8,866 nucleotides of DNA from the NCBI GenBank assembly GCA_947627825.1, contig CANQXO010000057.1, forward strand, positions 1 through 8,866. The letters are read 5' to 3'. Every line of letters starts with the position of its first letter. Within the stretch, counting starts at the first letter, position 1. Below, one piece after another: positions 1-5,842 of the stretch. This stretch comes from an uncultured Clostridia bacterium. GTDB lineage: Bacteria > Bacillota_A > Clostridia > TANB77 > CAG-508. The notes below the pieces were generated by a model. That model was not told the DNA's origin. It made no database searches and worked only from the letters and a program-made list of their open reading frames with translations. The position numbers and the translations under genes were made by a program.

Positions 1-70
1 CTCTGTGGAGCCCGGACTTTCCTCGTACGCTACCTTTAGGTCTTGCTATACGCGACTATTTGATTTACTA
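1..70 (-). ncRNA. rnpB: RNase P RNA, 5' part (truncated by window edge)
   Basis: This is the 5' end of the catalytic RNA of RNase P, which matures tRNA 5' ends. Read on the minus strand, positions 24-7 give GAGGAAAGTCCGGGCTCC, the highly conserved segment that contains the 5' strand of helix P4 (CR I). Just upstream, AGTCGC (57-52) fits the usual P2 5' strand. Between them CGTA and TACG can pair around an ACC-TAAA-GGT hairpin, as expected for P3. GGGCTCC after the P4 core resembles type A RNAs rather than the Bacillus type B form, though too little is present to be certain. The 5' end near 68-70 is inferred from the promoter at 77-105. The remainder, including the catalytic core and 3' P4 strand, lies outside the window to the left. 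Confidence 0.93.
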
Positions 71-76
71 AACTTA

Positions 77-105
77 ATTGTACTATTTTTTGTACTTTTT
101 GTCAA
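77..105 (-). promoter_or_regulatory. rnpB promoter (sigma-A type)
   Basis: On the minus strand there is a perfect -35 TTGACA (105-100), a 17-nt spacer and a -10 TACAAT (82-77). The predicted start, a purine at about 68-70, is roughly 12 nt before the first recognisable RNase P RNA helix. The AT-rich stretch upstream (about 106-130) could act as an UP element. The strength of the match suits a stable RNA gene. The region from 106 to 174 between this and the divergent promoter contains only AT-rich sequence with no further feature that I can support. Confidence 0.88.
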
Positions 106-174
106 TTTTTCTTTAATTTAAATTTGTTCTCTTAATACAAACATATATACTATAAATACTTTTATCCTAAAAAG

Positions 175-203
175 TTGACGAATTTAAAAAAATAATGTAT
201 AAT
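175..203 (+). promoter_or_regulatory. Promoter of the Cys-rich gene (sigma-A type)
   Basis: TTGACG (175-180), a 17-nt spacer and a perfect TATAAT (198-203) lie ahead of the plus-strand gene. The expected start is near 210, giving a leader of about 45 nt before the ATG at 256. It is divergent from the rnpB promoter, with about 70 nt between the two -35 boxes. Confidence 0.85.
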
Positions 204-255
204 TATGTTAATTTATTAAAATTTTTAATAAAAATCTAATAAGGAACAATTAAAT

Positions 256-1020
256 ATGGAAGTTTTTTATAGTGTTAAATTAAATGAAAAATCAAACGAT
301 ATAACTAAAATTAACAAATTGACCAACAAAACTAAAAATGTTTACTTACTATCAAAAATAAAACCAAATATAAAATTTAATATCCCATTTAAATCATTAA
401 ATGAACTGATAATTGACGATAAGGAAATTCTGTGCTTTGCTTTTGATTGTTATGATATTTCTAAGCAAAAGAATAAAATTTTTAGAAATATTAAGCATCT
501 TAAAAGACAAGGCCGAGACATTTTACAGAATTCTTTCCAAGTTGTCATTTTTAATTATGAAGAAAAATATAACTCAGATATTCTTGATTTAATTAGGTCT
601 ATTAAAGTTGTATTATTATCGACCAAGGCTGAAAAGTATGATTACATTTATGATTCCGTTTGTGATTATTTAGATAATGAATTTGAAAGTAAAAATATTT
701 GTGAATTTGAAAATGATAAATGTATTGCCAAAAGAGATTTTAATCTAACTTGTGGATGCTGTAGACATTATAAAGGTTTGCTTTCTAATGAATTTGTACA
801 GTGTGAATATCTAGTAAATAAAAGATGCTCGACAAAATGTATGCCTTGCAAAATGTTTACATGTCACTATATAGTTAAAAATAAAGGAATTAAATACAAT
901 ATTCAAGACTTCTTTCTACTAAGGAAATTTTTTAATCCAATTCAAAAATTAATAATAATAAAAGGCTATTTTACTTCAAAAGAAAAATTAATGAAAAAAA
1001 TATTGTTATGGAGCATATAA
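256..1020 (+). CDS. Cysteine-rich hypothetical protein
   Basis: I do not recognise this 254-aa protein and assign no function. The ATG is preceded by AAGGA (241-245) at a normal spacing of about 10 nt and by its own consensus-like promoter. The N-terminal part (about 1-135) is Lys/Ile/Asn-rich with alternating hydrophobic stretches such as QVVIF and IKVVLL, so it may be an alpha/beta fold. The C-terminal part has dense cysteines at 136, 149, 156, 166, 168, 169, 183, 191, 195, 198 and 203. These include CGCC (166-169), CSTKCMPC (191-198) and CHYIV (203-207), with H171 and H204 close by. Such spacing is typical of structural zinc or iron-sulfur sites; this is inference. There is no signal peptide or clear membrane segment, so it is probably cytosolic. 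It stands alone, convergent to tex and divergent from rnpB. The reading frame is intact and base composition is as AT-rich as its surroundings. Confidence 0.85.
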   Translation: MEVFYSVKLNEKSNDITKINKLTNKTKNVYLLSKIKPNIKFNIPFKSLNELIIDDKEILCFAFDCYDISKQKNKIFRNIKHLKRQGRDILQNSFQVVIFNYEEKYNSDILDLIRSIKVVLLSTKAEKYDYIYDSVCDYLDNEFESKNICEFENDKCIAKRDFNLTCGCCRHYKGLLSNEFVQCEYLVNKRCSTKCMPCKMFTCHYIVKNKGIKYNIQDFFLLRKFFNPIQKLIIIKGYFTSKEKLMKKILLWSI

Positions 1021-1050
1021 AAAAGAGGGATATTTTATATCCTTCTTTTT
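1020..1050. terminator. Bidirectional terminator shared by the Cys-rich gene and tex
   Basis: A 14-bp stem (1020-1033 with 1037-1050) closes a TTT loop; the only departure from perfect symmetry is one G-U pair. It has an A-run on one side and a T-run on the other (TTCTTTTT at 1043-1050; CTCTTTTTTA on the minus strand), so it can stop transcription from both directions. It starts at the stop codon of the plus-strand gene and lies about 15 nt after the tex stop codon, the expected place for a convergent pair. Confidence 0.85.
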
Positions 1051-1064
1051 AAAATTGGTTTAAT

Positions 1065-3236
1065 TTAATTAATATTTTTCATAGAAAGTTTTACTTTTTG
1101 TTTTTCAAAATCAATTCCAATAACTCTAACTTTGACAATATCTCCAATTGAGACAATGTCAGATGGCTTCTTGACAAATTTTTCGCTCATTTCAGAAATA
1201 TGTACTAATCCATCATGCTTAACTCCAACATCAACGAATGCTCCAAAGTCAGTAATGTTTCTCACTGTTCCAGTTAATATCATATCTTCTTTTAAATCCT
1301 CAAATTTTAATACATCGCTACGAAGAATTGGCTTTGGCATATCTTCTCTTGGGTCTCTTCCTGGTTTGCACAACTCTGATATAATATCTTTTAAAGTTAT
1401 CTCCCCTATACCAAGTTCTTCAGCAAGTTTTTTAGTATTTACAGCTAATAATTTTGATTTTACTTCTTTTATTTTTTCTTTTTCTATAATATCTTCTTTT
1501 TTACAATTAATACTTGCTAAAAGTTTTTCGGCTACTTCATAACTTTCTGGGTGAACTGCTGTTATCTCAAGAGGATTTTTTCCATTTGGAATTCTTACAA
1601 ATCCAGCACATTGTTCATAAGCTGATTTACCAAGTTTAGCAACTTTTAATAATTGTTTTCTTTCAGTAAATTTACCATTTTCATCTCTGTATTTTACAAT
1701 GTTTTTAGCAATACTTGAATTAATACCAGATACATAAGAAAGTAATGATGGAGTTGCAGTATTGACATCAACGCCTACTTCATTAACTGCATCTTCTACA
1801 ACTCCTGAAAGTGTTTCTGCTAATTGTTTTTGATTTACATCATGTTGATATTGTCCAATTCCTATTGCTTTAGGGTCAATTTTTACAAACTCTGCAAGAG
1901 GGTCTTGTAATCTTCTTGCTATTGATATAGCACCTCTTAATGAAACATTTAAATCTGGGTACTCCTCAGTTGCAAGCTTAGATGCAGAATAAACTGATGC
2001 ACCTGCTTCACTAACGATTGTATAATATATTTCTTTACCTGTTTTTTCTTTCAATTCCTTTATTAAATCTGAAACAAATTGTTCTGACTCTCTTGATGCT
2101 GTACCATTTCCAATTGCAATCATATTTATATTGTCTTTCATAATTAGTCTTGTTAGTTCTTTTTTAGAACCTTCTATATCGTTTTGAGGTTCTGTTGGAT
2201 AGACAACCCCGGTATCTAATACTTTTCCAGTTTCATCAATAACAGCAAGTTTACAGCCAGTTCTATATGCCGGGTCAAATCCTAAAACAGTAAAACCTTT
2301 TAGCGGAGCTCCTAAAAGAAGTTGTTTTGCATTTTTACCAAATACACTAATTGCTTGTTTATCAGCTTTTTCAGTCAAATCGGCTCTTACTTCTCTATCA
2401 ACAGATGGCTCAATAAGTCTTGTATAACTATCTTCAATAGCTTCTTTAATGATATTGGCTCTTTCTCCTTGAGAAGTTATCATTTTACTGCAAATTAAAT
2501 CAATTATTTTTTCAGTATTTTTTGTAATTTTAACCTTTAAAAATTCTTCTTTTTCTCCCCTATTTATTGCTAAAATTCTATGACTAGGAATTGTAGATAT
2601 TTTTTCGCTAAATTTATAATACATTTCGTACGGTGATTTTTCATCTTCTTTAGTTGCAGTTGTTTCAATTATTCCATCTCTACGATAAATGCCTTTTATC
2701 TTTTTTCTAAAGTATGGGTCGTCTGAAACGATTTCTGCAATTATATCTTTTGCACCTTGCAAAGCATCTTCAACTGTTTGAACTTCTTCAGTTATAAATT
2801 GTTTAGCAATTTCATTTAAATTACTAGTATCCTTTTGCTGTAAAATATTTTGTGCTAAAGGCTCTAAACCTCTTTGTTTTGCAATTATTGCTCTTGTTTT
2901 CTTTTTCTGTTTATATGGTCTATAAATATCTTCAACTTCAGACAAAGTCATTGCTTTTTCTAAATCACTTGCTATTTCATCAGTCCATTTTCCTTGATTT
3001 TCAATTGAAGTTTTAACCTCTTGTTTTCTTTGCCCCAAATTTCTTAAATAAGTTAGTCTCTCAAATAATTCTCTTAGTGTTTCATCACTTAAGTTTCCAG
3101 TAACTTCTTTTCTATATCTTGCTATGAAAGGAATCGTATTCCCTGCATCTATTAATTCTATTGTTTTAACAACCTGAATAACTTTTATATTTAGTTCTTC
3201 TGCTATTTGTGTTGCTATTCTTTCTTGTGTCTCCAT
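1065..3236 (-). CDS. tex: Tex family RNA-binding transcription accessory protein
   Basis: Tex is a conserved cytosolic nucleic-acid-binding protein linked to transcription and, in some bacteria, to virulence gene expression; its exact role is unsettled. The 723-aa length is usual for the family. The order of domains is complete: an N-terminal helical region with FIARYRKEVTGNLSDETLR (37-55), a YqgF/RuvX-like RNase H fold with GFDPAYRTGCKLAVID (319-334) and GNGTASRESE (376-385), and the conserved RRLQDPLAEFVKIDP (441-455). Helix-hairpin-helix segments follow (about 480-560), and a C-terminal S1 domain (about 650-720) has GTVRNITDFGAFVDVG and HDGLVHISEMS. The ATG is preceded by AGAGAGG (3250-3244) at 7 nt. 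It begins only 29 nt after the TPM gene with no GC-containing terminator between them, so it is probably transcribed with lemA and that gene. It ends at the shared terminator. Confidence 0.97.
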   Translation of the reverse strand: METQERIATQIAEELNIKVIQVVKTIELIDAGNTIPFIARYRKEVTGNLSDETLRELFERLTYLRNLGQRKQEVKTSIENQGKWTDEIASDLEKAMTLSEVEDIYRPYKQKKKTRAIIAKQRGLEPLAQNILQQKDTSNLNEIAKQFITEEVQTVEDALQGAKDIIAEIVSDDPYFRKKIKGIYRRDGIIETTATKEDEKSPYEMYYKFSEKISTIPSHRILAINRGEKEEFLKVKITKNTEKIIDLICSKMITSQGERANIIKEAIEDSYTRLIEPSVDREVRADLTEKADKQAISVFGKNAKQLLLGAPLKGFTVLGFDPAYRTGCKLAVIDETGKVLDTGVVYPTEPQNDIEGSKKELTRLIMKDNINMIAIGNGTASRESEQFVSDLIKELKEKTGKEIYYTIVSEAGASVYSASKLATEEYPDLNVSLRGAISIARRLQDPLAEFVKIDPKAIGIGQYQHDVNQKQLAETLSGVVEDAVNEVGVDVNTATPSLLSYVSGINSSIAKNIVKYRDENGKFTERKQLLKVAKLGKSAYEQCAGFVRIPNGKNPLEITAVHPESYEVAEKLLASINCKKEDIIEKEKIKEVKSKLLAVNTKKLAEELGIGEITLKDIISELCKPGRDPREDMPKPILRSDVLKFEDLKEDMILTGTVRNITDFGAFVDVGVKHDGLVHISEMSEKFVKKPSDIVSIGDIVKVRVIGIDFEKQKVKLSMKNIN

Positions 3237-3265
3237 TTATATACCTCTCTTTTTATTGTAAAATT

Positions 3266-4024
3266 TTATATTATTAGAAGTGTCTTGAACTTCCTCCGCC
3301 TCCAGATGAACCTCCGGCCTCCATGTGAACCACCAAATGAACTTCCTCCAGAATGGAACGAAGAACCTCCATAGAAACCACCATAAAAGCCTCCGAAACC
3401 GCCTCCGCCTCGTCTTCCCGTAGTCCTTATAGCTATGCTAGCACAAAGAAAGAGCATTAATACAAAAATTGCAATCAACATTAGTTTTTCTTCAGTAAGC
3501 TCATTATTTTCTTCTAATGGAACATCTTCACCACTTATTATTTTATAAAAAGCATCAAATCCGCTTCTAATTCCTACATCCCAATTGTTATTTTGGAAAT
3601 ATGGAATTATGTACTCATCTTGTATCCTACCAGTTTTAGCATCTGGTAAAATACCTTCTAAGCCATATCCCACTTCTACTCTAAATTCTCTTTCTTCTAA
3701 GGCAAGTAATAATAATAATCCATTATTTTTATCCTTATTACCTATTCCAAATTTTCTAAAAACTTCCGTAGAATATTCTTCTAAAGAATTTCCCTCTAGG
3801 CTTGGAACGGTTACTACCACTATTTGAGCTCCAAAAGTTTCTTCTAATACTTTGTTTTTTTCAATTATATAATTTTCCGTTTCATCACTTAATATATTAG
3901 CATAATCATTAACGAAAAAATTATAAGTTGGCTCTACTACACCATTAGATATTGTAGGCAACAAAATTAAGCATAATAAAGTTATTATGCTTAACTTGAT
4001 AAATATCTTATTAATTGAAGACAA
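3266..4024 (-). CDS. TPM-domain (YgcG-like) membrane protein with frameshifted C-terminus
   Basis: The 252-aa protein has a signal peptide or N-terminal anchor (about 6-28) and a TPM domain (about 34-165) with YANILS, a GAQIVVVTV strand, NGLLLLLALEEREFRVEVGYGLEG and RIQDEYIIPYF. A membrane helix (about 180-199) and a Gly/Ser/Phe-rich tail (from 203) follow. In this topology the TPM domain lies outside the membrane and the tail in the cytosol. Members of the family are often encoded beside lemA, as here; some TPM proteins are linked to metal binding or photosystem II repair, but the role of this bacterial form is unknown. The start is a TTG (4024-4022) supported by GAGGAGG (4040-4034) at 9 nt spacing; the next in-frame ATG is inside the membrane helix. 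It overlaps lemA by 14 nt, so translation may be coupled. The last 16 residues are basic and unlike the family, because of a one-base shift near 3316; see the separate entry. Confidence 0.87.
   Translation of the reverse strand: MSSINKIFIKLSIITLLCLILLPTISNGVVEPTYNFFVNDYANILSDETENYIIEKNKVLEETFGAQIVVVTVPSLEGNSLEEYSTEVFRKFGIGNKDKNNGLLLLLALEEREFRVEVGYGLEGILPDAKTGRIQDEYIIPYFQNNNWDVGIRSGFDAFYKIISGEDVPLEENNELTEEKLMLIAIFVLMLFLCASIAIRTTGRRGGGGFGGFYGGFYGGSSFHSGGSSFGGSHGGRRFIWRRRKFKTLLII
3274..3319 (-). other. Probable one-base frameshift in the TPM gene tail
   Basis: After residue G236 the reading frame gives a basic Arg/Trp/Lys/Ile tail that is out of keeping with the Gly/Ser-rich tail before it. Removing one base from GGCCGG (3319-3314 on the minus strand) gives GGSSGGGGSSRHF followed by TAA at 3276-3274, the expected kind of end for this family, and a protein of 249 aa. 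Neighbouring copies of the same motif (3293-3303) read cctccgcctcc, whereas this one reads cctccggcctcc, so a single extra G on the plus strand explains it. It may be a sequencing or assembly error or a true mutation; both are possible. Confidence 0.75.
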
Positions 4025-4574
4025 CTAAAGGTACCTCCTCACTATTTGCTGATGCTTCAAAATATTCCTTTGTTCCGAAATTAAATAAACTTGCTAAAAT
4101 ATTTGTTGGAAATTTCTTTATACTAGAGTTATATTCTTTTACCGCTTCATTATAATCTCTCCTAGCAACAGCTATTCTATTTTCTGTTCCAGCTAGCTCA
4201 TCAGATAATTGTTGATAATTTTCAGATGATTTTAATTCAGGATAATTCTCAACAACAATATTCAAAGCATTTAAAGCTGTTGTTAATTCATCATTTGCAG
4301 CTGATTTTTCCTCAAAAGTTTTTGCTCCTACTAATTTTGCTCTAGCTTCTGTTATGCTGTCAATAATTTCAGTTTCATGTGTAGTAAAACCCTTAACTGT
4401 GTTTACTAAATTAGGGATTAAATCTGCTCTCCTTTGTAGCATTGCATCTAAGTTTGCAGCGCTGTTGTCGATATTTTCAGACTTTTCTACCATTTTATTA
4501 TAAGAACTTGCTAATAAACCTACAGCAGCCAAAATAATTAATACGATTATTAAAATAATATACGATTTTTTCAT
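4011..4574 (-). CDS. lemA: LemA family membrane protein
   Basis: LemA proteins are small, helical, membrane-anchored proteins of poorly defined function, common in bacteria and often paired with a TPM-domain gene. The 187-aa product has an N-terminal membrane helix (about 4-23) that leaves a long coiled-coil-like helical bundle. Family signatures include QRRADLIPNLVNTVKGF (47-63), a helix starting at ENYPELKSSENYQQLSDEL (109-127) and TENRIAVARRDYNEAVKEYN (130-149). A conserved FP at 155-156 and the typical YFEA...VPLVVFN end complete the match. A longer reading frame reaches a TTG at 4592, but the SD AAGGAG lies inside that extension and sits 7 nt before the ATG at 4574-4572, so I chose the ATG. 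Its own promoter is at 4605-4633. It heads a probable lemA-TPM-tex operon. Confidence 0.94.
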   Translation of the reverse strand: MKKSYIILIIVLIILAAVGLLASSYNKMVEKSENIDNSAANLDAMLQRRADLIPNLVNTVKGFTTHETEIIDSITEARAKLVGAKTFEEKSAANDELTTALNALNIVVENYPELKSSENYQQLSDELAGTENRIAVARRDYNEAVKEYNSSIKKFPTNILASLFNFGTKEYFEASANSEEVPLVVFN

Positions 4575-4604
4575 AATACTTCTCCTTTTCAATATAGTAA
4601 AGTT

Positions 4605-4633
4605 ATTATATATTATTTTATTATCGAATTCAA
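4605..4633 (-). promoter_or_regulatory. lemA operon promoter (sigma-A type)
   Basis: On the minus strand TTGAAT (4633-4628), a 17-nt spacer and a perfect TATAAT (4610-4605) are followed by a leader of about 25 nt before the lemA ATG. The -35 box overlaps by two bases the foot of an 11-bp inverted repeat (4632-4657). Confidence 0.8.
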
Positions 4634-4657
4634 GTTTTTTATCAAAATAAAAAACTT
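4632..4657. repeat. Perfect 11-bp inverted repeat between the Ser-rich gene and lemA
   Basis: AAGTTTTTTAT (4632-4642) and ATAAAAAACTT (4647-4657) are perfect inverted copies around a 4-nt loop. The repeat begins 6 nt after the stop codon of the Ser-rich gene, so it may act as a weak terminator for it. It has only one G-C pair per arm and no T-run follows on the minus strand, so this is uncertain. Its left foot touches the lemA -35 box, so an operator role is also possible. Confidence 0.5.
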
Positions 4658-4663
4658 ATTTTA

Positions 4664-5698
4664 TTAGAGCATTTGTAAATCCTGCATTACATTTTTATAT
4701 CCAATAAAGAATATTTCTTTATCATTAATTTTTGCCATTCTTTCTAAATCATCTATTAAAATTTGTGTTTTTTGCAATTGATTTTTTCTATTCTCGTCTC
4801 CATTGTCTGATGAAACTATTAAGGCAAAATTTGATTTTGCATTTTGAATATTTGTTAAAATATTATCCCATTTATTGCCGACACTTGCAAGTACCAAAGC
4901 GTTTAATATATTGGCCTTTGTATTATATAAATTTATAGTGTACTCATCTCCACCTATACTTTCAATATATTTTGGAAGATTTATATATGAATTAAATAAA
5001 TTAACTAATGCATTTGTTTTATCTTTATTTTTGATCGATTGTATTGCACCATCTATTGAAACAGAAAATGATGAAATTAAATCTTCCGAAATTCCTTGCT
5101 TTTGCAAATCTAACTTAATAGTTGGCATTGTAGAATATATGTTTTCTAACAGAAATGATATTTCAGTCCAATCTACATTATCATTATTTTGCTCTAAGGT
5201 AGCATTTGGAATTAAGCTAGAGACTACTTGTGAGTTTTTTGTTTCATTTGCATTAGACGAACTATTTTCTCCTAATTCACTACTTTGACTTGAAGAATTG
5301 TTTTCACTCGATGAACTTCCCTGATTATTAGAACTGTTTTGATTTGATGAATTGCTTTGCTGCGATGAACTACCTTGATTAGAGGACTGATTTTGACTTG
5401 ATGAACTATCTTGACTAGAAGAACCTCCTTGATTTGATGAATCCTCTTGACTAGATGAGTCATTGATTTCTTTTGTATAAATTTTATATTTTATCACTTC
5501 AATATTATTTAATTTATTCATTATTTCAATTAAATTTGAATCTAAATAAGCAATTTCATCTTTTATTTTATCCTTTATATTCTTTTCACTAGTTTTTGCA
5601 TTTACACTAGATATTTTTATTGAAATTAAAGTTATTAATAAAATTATGCCGATTATTCCTAATATAAAGCAAATATATTTTCCAATGTTTTTTCTCAT
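4664..5698 (-). CDS. Membrane-anchored Ser/Gln/Asn-rich hypothetical protein
   Basis: I do not recognise this 344-aa protein. It has a basic N-terminus (MRKNIGK) and one hydrophobic helix (about 8-30) ending near SVNA, so it is either a signal-anchor or an exported protein. A helical Lys/Glu-rich stretch (about 35-75) follows. Next is a low-complexity linker of ten hexapeptide repeats (81-140) rich in Ser, Gln and Asn, then a mostly helical domain (about 165-344) with no motif I can name. The design resembles a cell-surface or envelope protein with a flexible spacer that holds a domain away from the membrane; this is inference. The frame can be extended to an ATG at 5713, but GCGGAGG (5711-5705) lies in that extension and stands 6 nt before the ATG at 5698-5696, which is the better start. 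That SD is buried in a hairpin (5705-5773). It lies between gpsA and lemA on the same strand. Confidence 0.85.
   Translation of the reverse strand: MRKNIGKYICFILGIIGIILLITLISIKISSVNAKTSEKNIKDKIKDEIAYLDSNLIEIMNKLNNIEVIKYKIYTKEINDSSSQEDSSNQGGSSSQDSSSSQNQSSNQGSSSQQSNSSNQNSSNNQGSSSSENNSSSQSSELGENSSSNANETKNSQVVSSLIPNATLEQNNDNVDWTEISFLLENIYSTMPTIKLDLQKQGISEDLISSFSVSIDGAIQSIKNKDKTNALVNLFNSYINLPKYIESIGGDEYTINLYNTKANILNALVLASVGNKWDNILTNIQNAKSNFALIVSSDNGDENRKNQLQKTQILIDDLERMAKINDKEIFFIGYKNVMQDLQML
5279..5458 (-). repeat. Ten tandem 18-bp coding repeats
   Basis: The linker of the Ser-rich protein falls exactly into ten hexapeptides of the pattern S-(S/N)-(S/N/Q)-(Q/E)-x-x: SSSQED, SSNQGG, SSSQDS, SSSQNQ, SSNQGS, SSQQSN, SSNQNS, SNNQGS, SSSENN, SSSQSS. 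At DNA level the units resemble TCATCAAGTCAAnnnAGT with many substitutions, and the length is always 18 bp. The constant register points to expansion by duplication followed by drift. The degree of drift makes it an old array. Confidence 0.88.
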
Positions 5699-5773
5699 AA
5701 AAAACCTCCGCATTTTATATTATTATTACAAAATTTTTACTAGTTTATTCTTTGTAATAAAATATTGCGGAGG
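5699..5773 (-). terminator. Hairpin with U6 tract after gpsA, overlapping the SD of the next gene
   Basis: On the minus strand CCTCCGC (5773-5767) pairs with GCGGAGG (5711-5705). Internal stems are AATAT with ATATT (5761-5765 and 5717-5721) and a perfect 10-bp TTTGTAATAA/TTATTACAAA (5751-5760 and 5723-5732). The bulges are of 4 and 1 nt and the loop is of 18 nt. Six T residues (5704-5699) follow the GC-rich base of the stem, the form of an intrinsic terminator, about 70 nt after the gpsA stop codon. The 3' arm is also the Shine-Dalgarno of the Ser-rich gene and the U6 tract is its spacer to the ATG. It may therefore end gpsA transcription, hide the ribosome site, or do both. Confidence 0.75.
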
Positions 5774-5790
5774 ATTTAGATTATTAAATT

Positions 5791-5820
5791 ACTATAATAT
5801 AATTTTTAATACATCATTAA
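5791..5820 (-). promoter_or_regulatory. Weak candidate promoter for the Ser-rich gene
   Basis: TTAATG (5820-5815), an 18-nt spacer and TATAGT (5796-5791) lie between the gpsA stop and the hairpin. The -10 matches 5 of 6 consensus bases but the -35 only 3 of 6. Transcripts from here would carry the whole hairpin leader. In sequence this AT-rich, a chance match is quite possible. Confidence 0.3.
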
Positions 5821-5842
5821 AATTTTAATTAAAAATAAATAA

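Noticed and set aside
1132..1542. Plus-strand 136-aa open frame opposite tex
   Set aside because: It lies entirely within the conserved S1 and linker part of tex on the other strand and has no ribosome site; a composition artefact.
3237..3275. Terminator between the TPM gene and tex
   Set aside because: The only symmetry is a short TAAAATTTTA palindrome with no G-C pairs; too weak to call.
3314..3319. Programmed ribosomal frameshift in the TPM gene
   Set aside because: There is no slippery heptamer or downstream stem that I can see, and the frame change lies a few codons from the end; a one-base indel is simpler.
4875..5288. Plus-strand 137-aa open frame opposite the Ser-rich gene
   Set aside because: Antisense shadow of a well-supported gene; no SD or promoter and no known protein features.
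5279..5458. Possible CRISPR-like array
   Set aside because: Units are 18 bp, directly adjacent, degenerate and in frame with the coding sequence; there are no spacers.
5272..5463. Minus-strand 63-aa open frame rich in His/Lys/Val repeats
   Set aside because: It is an alternate frame of the 18-bp repeats within the Ser-rich gene; its repeated look follows from the DNA repeats, and it has no start signal of its own.
5705..5773. Terminal inverted repeats of a miniature mobile element
   Set aside because: The arms enclose only a loop of 18 nt with no room for an element and I see no target duplication; a U6 tract and the SD position fit an RNA hairpin better.
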